64,000 nucleotides of DNA from CAYTGR01 sp964437445. GTDB lineage: Bacteria > Chloroflexota > Anaerolineae > B4-G1 > SLSP01. The number at the start of each line of letters is the position of its first letter. Within the stretch, counting starts at the first letter, position 1. The notes under the pieces were generated by a model. That model was not told the DNA's origin. It was given only the letters and a program-made list of their open reading frames with translations, and did not search any database. The translations under genes and the position numbers were made by a program. Shown piece by piece: positions 59,881 to 64,000 of the stretch. The stretch covers positions 8,344 through 72,343 of the forward strand of contig CAYTGR010000022.1 in the NCBI GenBank assembly GCA_964437445.1, read 5' to 3'.

Positions 59881-62292
59881 AATCTGCACCACGGGGCTGA
59901 CGACGAGGGTGCCGGCGGCGTCGGTGCCCTCCGCCCAGAAGCGATGGACGCCCGGCTTCAACGGCCAGAGCACCCGGTAGGGCGGCGCGCTGAAGGTCGC
60001 CAGCGGCTCCCCATCGGCCAGGAGCGTCACCGTGATCAGCCCGTCGGCGTGGGCGGCGATCTCCAATTGTTGGGTGGCGGGCGGCAGGGTCGGATCAATC
60101 CGGTAGGTCGCGCCCTGATCGGGGCTTTCCAGGGCTAAGACGGTGGTGGCCGGCTGTACGGCCGTCTCTGGGAGCAGGGGCCAGCCCTGCGCGCGCGCCC
60201 AGCTCTGCGCCTCCGGCGGGACGGCAAGGTAGACGCGGTCGCCGATCCGTTGGTGCAGGGTGCAGGTCTGGGTCGGCTCGGTGCCGGCAATGAAGCGCTC
60301 GGTGATCCGGTGCGGGCAAGCGGGGCCGGGCAGCTGCCCGGAAAGCGCGCAGATCTCGCGCTCCACGATGCCCTCGGGGCGGGGGAACTCCTGCACCGGC
60401 CGGCCCTTGAGCGCGGTCTCCATGATGGCGTGCCAGAGGGGGGCGGCGCCATCCACGCCGCTGACATCGCGCATCGGCTCGTTATCGGCATTGCCCGCCC
60501 AGACGCCGACGATGAGGTCGGGGGTGTAACCGATGGTCCAGTTGTCACGGAAGTAGGTCGTGGTGCCGGTTTTGACGGCGGCCGGCCGGGTCAGCCGGAG
60601 GACACTCCCCTCGCCGAAGGTGGGCAGGCGCGCCTGGTCGTCGCTCAGGATGTCGGTGATGAGGTAGGCCACGCGCGGATCCAGCACCTGCTCGCCGCGC
60701 CCGGCCTGTTCCCAACTGCCGTGGATGACAGCGCCGGTGGCATCCGTCACCTGGCTGATCAGGAGCGGCCGGAGGCGATAGCCGCCGTTGGCGAAGGCGG
60801 CATAGGCGGCGGTCAGTTCCAGCAGGCGGACTTCACCGCCGCCGAGGGTGGTCGCCAGCCCTAAGCGGTCGGGGCGCTCCCAGGGGGTGATCCCCAACCG
60901 GCGCGCCATTTCCATCAGTGCCTCCAGGCCGATGGTATCCAGCACTTTGACGGCGATGAGGTTGTAGGAGGAACCCAACGCCTCGCGGAGCCGGACCGGG
61001 CCGTGGAACTCCAGGTCGTAATTGTGCGGGACGTAGGGCTGGCCTTCGCGCGTCACGAAAGCGGTGCGCACGTCCCAGAACAGCGTGGCGGGCGTGAAGT
61101 CGCCCCGCTCTAAGGCGGCGGCGTAGGTGAGCGGCTTGATGGCGGAACCGGGCTGGCGCAGCGCCGTCGCGCCGTTGACCGCGCCGGAGATGGCGGCGGA
61201 GAAGTAATCGGGGCTGCCGACCAGCGCCAGGAGCTCGCCGGTCTGCGGGTTGAGGGCCACCACCGCAGCGTTGCGGACGTTGTGGCCGCCGGGGGGGCAG
61301 GTCGCTTCGCCCTGACAGGTGGCCAGCCGTTCCAGGTGCAGCTGCATCAAGGCGAGCGCGGTGTCGTTGAGATCCACATCTAAGGTGGTGGTGATGCTCA
61401 AGCCGCCGGCCTGGAGGCGCGCCAGACCCAATTCCTCTTCCAATTGGGCGCGGACCAGCATGACGAAGTGGGGGGCGCGGATGGCAAACTCGGCCGGGGC
61501 GAAGTAGAGCGGCTCCTCTTTGGCTAAGCGGGCCTGTTCGGCGGTGAGGTAGCCCTGCTTCACCATCAGGTCCAGCACGACGGCCTGCCGCTCGCGGGCG
61601 GCGGTCGGATTTTCCAGCGGGTTGTAGAGGGCGGGCGCTTGGGGCAGGCCGGCCAGGAGCGCGCACTCGGCCAGGTCCAGGTCACGGGCCGATTTGCCGA
61701 AGTAGGTCTGCGCGGCGGCCTCCACGCCGTAGGCCAGATGGCCGTAATAGGCTTCGTTGAGGTAGAACTCCAGGATCTGATCCTTGGAATACCGTTGGGT
61801 GAGGCGAAGGGCGAGGAGCATTTCGCGCAGTTTGCGGCGGGGGGTGCGTTCCAGGCGCTCGGTGGGGCTGAGCATGAGGAGCCGCACCAGCTGTTGGGTG
61901 AGGGTGCTGCCGCCGACTTCGCGCCCTTGCAGGATGTACCAGGCGGCGCGGACGACGGCGACGGGATCCACGCCGGGATGCCGGTAGAAGTTGGCGTCTT
62001 CGGCGGCGATGGTAGCCTGTTGCAGGGCCGGGGGAATCTGCGCGAGCGGGAGGGGGGTATGGAAGCCGGTGTAGGGCGGCGGCAGTTCAAAGAGCAGCCG
62101 GCCGTGGCGGTCGTAGACTTTGCTGCTGGGCGCGGCGGTGTAGCGGCTCAGGTCGTCGGGGGAGGGGAGATCGGCGCTGAGCCAGGCGTAGAAGGCGAGG
62201 GCGAGCAGGAGGAGCAGGAGGAGTGCAGCGGCCAGCGGGGGGAGGGGGAGACGGGAGAGGGGGGGAGGGGAAGAGGCGTGGCGGCGGTTCAT
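59860..62292 (-). CDS. pbpC: penicillin-binding protein 1C (transglycosylase/transpeptidase)
   Basis: 810 residues. A short cytoplasmic tail, one transmembrane segment (about 18-38), a GT51 domain with catalytic IAAEDANFYRHPGVDP and GGSTLTQQL, then a transpeptidase domain with Ser-x-x-Lys GSAIKP, SxN SSYNL and KTGT, and a C-terminal BiPBP_C beta domain (about 720-808) that marks the 1C type. It builds peptidoglycan outside the membrane. ATG 62292 overlaps the stop of the integrase gene (ATGA). The alpha-2-macroglobulin gene lies downstream, 480 bases away. Confidence 0.93.
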   Translation of the reverse strand: MNRRHASSPPPLSRLPLPPLAAALLLLLLLALAFYAWLSADLPSPDDLSRYTAAPSSKVYDRHGRLLFELPPPYTGFHTPLPLAQIPPALQQATIAAEDANFYRHPGVDPVAVVRAAWYILQGREVGGSTLTQQLVRLLMLSPTERLERTPRRKLREMLLALRLTQRYSKDQILEFYLNEAYYGHLAYGVEAAAQTYFGKSARDLDLAECALLAGLPQAPALYNPLENPTAARERQAVVLDLMVKQGYLTAEQARLAKEEPLYFAPAEFAIRAPHFVMLVRAQLEEELGLARLQAGGLSITTTLDVDLNDTALALMQLHLERLATCQGEATCPPGGHNVRNAAVVALNPQTGELLALVGSPDYFSAAISGAVNGATALRQPGSAIKPLTYAAALERGDFTPATLFWDVRTAFVTREGQPYVPHNYDLEFHGPVRLREALGSSYNLIAVKVLDTIGLEALMEMARRLGITPWERPDRLGLATTLGGGEVRLLELTAAYAAFANGGYRLRPLLISQVTDATGAVIHGSWEQAGRGEQVLDPRVAYLITDILSDDQARLPTFGEGSVLRLTRPAAVKTGTTTYFRDNWTIGYTPDLIVGVWAGNADNEPMRDVSGVDGAAPLWHAIMETALKGRPVQEFPRPEGIVEREICALSGQLPGPACPHRITERFIAGTEPTQTCTLHQRIGDRVYLAVPPEAQSWARAQGWPLLPETAVQPATTVLALESPDQGATYRIDPTLPPATQQLEIAAHADGLITVTLLADGEPLATFSAPPYRVLWPLKPGVHRFWAEGTDAAGTLVVSPVVQIAVSSEE

Positions 62293-63254
62293 AGGTCCAG
62301 GGGGCTGCGGACGGCGAGCGGGCCGCGGTTGAGGACATGGGTGTAGATCATGGTGGTTTTGACGTCTTTGTGACCCAGGAGTTCCTGGACGGTGCGGATA
62401 TCGTAGCCGGCCTCTAGCAGGTGGGTGGCAAAGGAGTGGCGGAAAGTATGAGGGCCGATGGTTTTGGGGATGCCGGCGGCCTGGCCAGCGGCGCGTACCG
62501 CTTTTTGCAGGCCACTCTCGTCCTGGTGGTGCCGACGGATAACGCCGCTGCGCGGGTCTACCGAGAGCCGGTCTGCAGGAAAGAGATACTGCCAGGCCCA
62601 TTCGCGGGCAGCGTTGGGATATTTTTCGGCCAGGGCATAGGGGAGGTAGACAGCTCCATACCCGGCTTGCAAATCCTGGGCATGGAGTCGGCGGGCATAT
62701 TCCAATTGTTGCTGGAGACGGGGGATGAGCATGACCGGCAACATTGTCACGCGGTCATGGTCGCCTTTGGGGTCGCGGACGATGATTTCGCGCCGCGCAA
62801 AATCCAGGTCTTTGACGCGCAAGCGCAGACATTCCAGTAAGCGTAAGCCGCTGCCGTAGAGCAGTTGAGCCTGGAGTTGGTGAACGCCGGTCATGTGCGC
62901 CAAGACCTGGTTGACCTCTTCTTTGGTCAGCACGGTGGGCAGGTGGTCTGGCCTTTTAGCCCGGAGCGGTTGAATGGCCTCTTCATCCAGGGGGATATTG
63001 AGGACTTCACGGTAGAGGAAGAGCAAGGCGCAGCAGGCCTGGTTCTGGGTAGAGGCAGCCACGTGGCGCTCGGTGGCCAGGTAAGTAAGGAAGGCTTCTA
63101 CCTCAGCGGCGCCCAGTTCGCCGGGGTGGCGGTCATGGTGGAAGTGGATGTAGCGGATAATCCAATCCACATAGGCTTCTTCGGTGCGGATGGAGTAGTG
63201 TTTGAGGCGCAGTTTAGCCCGCACCTGGTCTAACAGTTTGGGCGGAGCAGCCAT
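62289..63254 (-). CDS. integron-type tyrosine recombinase (IntI family)
   Basis: 321 residues. SAM-like N-terminal core-binding domain and a catalytic domain with Arg in GSGLRLLECLRLRVKD, HTFRHSFATHL (HxxR), the second His in LLGHKDVKTT and nucleophile Tyr in MIYTHVLNRG. The segment ALAEKYPNAAREWAWQYLFPADRL...RRHHQDESGLQKAVR is the extra domain that sets integron integrases apart from other XerC/D relatives. It would recombine attI/attC sites. GGAGGTAAC ribosome site precedes ATG 63254. Its stop overlaps the pbpC start. Confidence 0.93.
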   Translation of the reverse strand: MAAPPKLLDQVRAKLRLKHYSIRTEEAYVDWIIRYIHFHHDRHPGELGAAEVEAFLTYLATERHVAASTQNQACCALLFLYREVLNIPLDEEAIQPLRAKRPDHLPTVLTKEEVNQVLAHMTGVHQLQAQLLYGSGLRLLECLRLRVKDLDFARREIIVRDPKGDHDRVTMLPVMLIPRLQQQLEYARRLHAQDLQAGYGAVYLPYALAEKYPNAAREWAWQYLFPADRLSVDPRSGVIRRHHQDESGLQKAVRAAGQAAGIPKTIGPHTFRHSFATHLLEAGYDIRTVQELLGHKDVKTTMIYTHVLNRGPLAVRSPLDL

Positions 63255-63300
63255 AGTTACCTCCGGTCATGAATGGCAAAGAGCAAATGGCGAATGGTTG

Positions 63301-63328
63301 TTGACTTTGTTGGGATTATTTTTATAAT
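63301..63328 (+). promoter_or_regulatory. plus-strand promoter facing away from integrase
   Basis: TTGACT (63301-63306), 16-base spacer, TATAAT (63323-63328). The orientation is that of a cassette promoter next to an integron integrase; it drives the small gene at 63471. Confidence 0.7.
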
Positions 63329-63370
63329 GAATTGTAATGGCCGTAGTTTTGAACTAAGGTTGGGCGGCTG

Positions 63371-63428
63371 TCCACGAATGCTTTCACGAATACACGAATA
63401 GCCGCGCTGAAGCCCGGACGTTTTGCTA
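63371..63428. repeat. mixed repeat fragment between integrase and small gene
   Basis: Carries CACGAAT words like the 62-bp array (CCACGAATGCTTTCACGAATACACGAAT) and half of family A (GCCGCGCTGAAGC...GCTAC). Confidence 0.6.
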
Positions 63429-63470
63429 CTTAGATTGTAAGCGTGTTTTTTCACTTTGCCAAGTGCAACT

Positions 63471-63821
63471 ATGCGAACCCGTTTGACGTTGTGGCCGGGA
63501 CAGCCGGGGACAAAGCAGCTGGTGGCCGAATACGGTGCCCGGCTGGTCTGTGTGCGGTACCGCTACGACGCCCAAAAGCGCAAGCGTTATAAGACGGTGG
63601 AGCTCATTGTGGAGGAGCGCGACTGGCAACCGCCGGAGGCGGAGCCGGCGCCCACGGAGATCGTGGCCTTGCGGATTGGGGTAGAGGAGGCGGCGCTCCG
63701 GCAGCAGGTGAAGCAGGCGGGGGGGACCTGGAACGCGCAGCGGAAGGTGTGGGAACTGAAGTATGAGCAGGTGGTGCGGTTAGGGTTGGGTGACCGGGTA
63801 GTGCGAGAGGAGGCTATATAG
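63471..63821 (+). CDS. small conserved-looking protein beside integrase
   Basis: 116 residues from ATG 63471 (a TTG at 63456 is less likely). No signal or membrane segment. It is basic in the centre (RLVCVRYRYDAQKRKRYKTVELIVEE) and ends in a helix-strand segment (LRQQVKQAGGTWNAQRKVWELKYEQVVRLGLGDRV). It looks like a DNA-binding or accessory protein, but I do not recognise a named family. No clear ribosome site. It is divergent from the integrase, behind a strong promoter, in the position of a first integron cassette. Confidence 0.65.
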   Translation: MRTRLTLWPGQPGTKQLVAEYGARLVCVRYRYDAQKRKRYKTVELIVEERDWQPPEAEPAPTEIVALRIGVEEAALRQQVKQAGGTWNAQRKVWELKYEQVVRLGLGDRVVREEAI

Positions 63822-63943
63822 GGGTAGATATATAGATTTAGATATATACTATCTACAGGTATATGGTATATATCTACAGGTAGATATATACAGGTAGATG
63901 GCGACGAAATATATACAGATAGATATATATTCCGTCGAATACC
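63822..63943. repeat. AT-rich island with iteron-like repeats and inverted repeat
   Basis: About 120 bases are dominated by TAGATATATA words in an otherwise GC-rich genome. Iteron-like ACAGGTAKATRK copies start at 63855, 63876, 63890 and 63915 (the last ACAGATAGATAT). An inverted repeat with 13 of 14 matching bases (63902-63915 and 63924-63937) encloses an 8-base loop. The remaining 57 bases to the window end are GC-rich with no feature seen. Confidence 0.75.
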
Positions 63944-64000
63944 TAGTTAGGGCGGCGCCGGGGGGGAGTGGAGGTCACGCCGGCGGTGGGGGTGGCGGGC

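Noticed and set aside
63948..63960. attC-like GTTAGGGC near the window end
   Set aside because: The core GTTRRRY pattern is broken at the last base and no matching RYYYAAC partner is visible in the 180 bases available.
1..64000. tRNA, rRNA and other RNA genes
   Set aside because: I saw no cloverleaf-like or rRNA-like stretch by eye apart from the SAM riboswitch; a tRNAscan or Rfam scan would be needed to exclude them.

Overview
The window is a GC-rich bacterial chromosome segment, almost certainly from a metagenome or draft assembly because it has two 100-N gaps. Gene content suggests a Chloroflexota bacterium (Anaerolineae or Caldilineae type). The hints are many GT39-type membrane proteins, YVTN-propeller and alpha-2-macroglobulin lipoproteins, a dnaB/dnaD/dnaC-like loader module, and spacers full of short iterated words. 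That assignment is inference from style, not a computed phylogeny. Nearly all genes lie on the minus strand.

Region 1 (1-12836) follows a 5'-truncated NUDIX gene and is a complete xylan/xylo-oligosaccharide locus read leftwards. It holds a LacI-family regulator with its own operator, a CUT1 sugar ABC importer (binding lipoprotein and two permeases, no ATPase), a secreted GH8 lipoprotein, and then cytoplasmic GH10, xylose isomerase, GH3 and xylulokinase. The order implies outside trimming, import of oligomers, and hydrolysis to xylose and xylulose-5-phosphate inside.

Region 2 (12837-16388) is a 1 kb spacer with a second LacI-type operator, dispersed repeats, a TTGACA promoter and a clear SAM-I riboswitch with terminator. 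It leads on the plus strand to an HD-domain phosphohydrolase and a TIM-barrel glycosidase-like protein.

Region 3 (16389-27364) has envelope and signalling genes. They are a multipass membrane protein with an HEYLGH motif, a double DUF2207 protein, a beta-propeller protein, a trypsin-like protease with a standalone copy of its N-terminal domain nearby, a membrane protein, a lipoprotein and a GAF histidine kinase. Several are joined by ATGA start/stop overlaps.

Region 4 (27437-38159) has an FAD oxidoreductase, a radical SAM protein, an ABC-2 exporter (ATPase and two permeases), a small membrane protein, a GT39-type glycosyltransferase, TsaC/Sua5 and a HAD phosphatase.

Region 5 (38279-52834) is largely housekeeping: PH-domain membrane protein, recR, ybaB, an inserted GT39-type gene (artificially split by an N gap), dnaX, slipin, ZIP transporter, a TIGR02206 protein, a DUF2804 protein, recA with a likely SOS box, a tandem-AAA+ helicase-loader-like protein, a DnaD-domain protein, dnaB helicase and a bifunctional nuclease-family protein.

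Region 6 (52835-64000) has a 62-bp tandem array broken by an N gap, a giant alpha-2-macroglobulin lipoprotein with thioester, a PBP1C-type transglycosylase/transpeptidase, and an integron-type integrase whose stop overlaps the pbpC start. A plus-strand promoter, a small unknown gene and an AT-rich repeat island facing away from the integrase follow.

No tRNA, rRNA or CRISPR array was seen.
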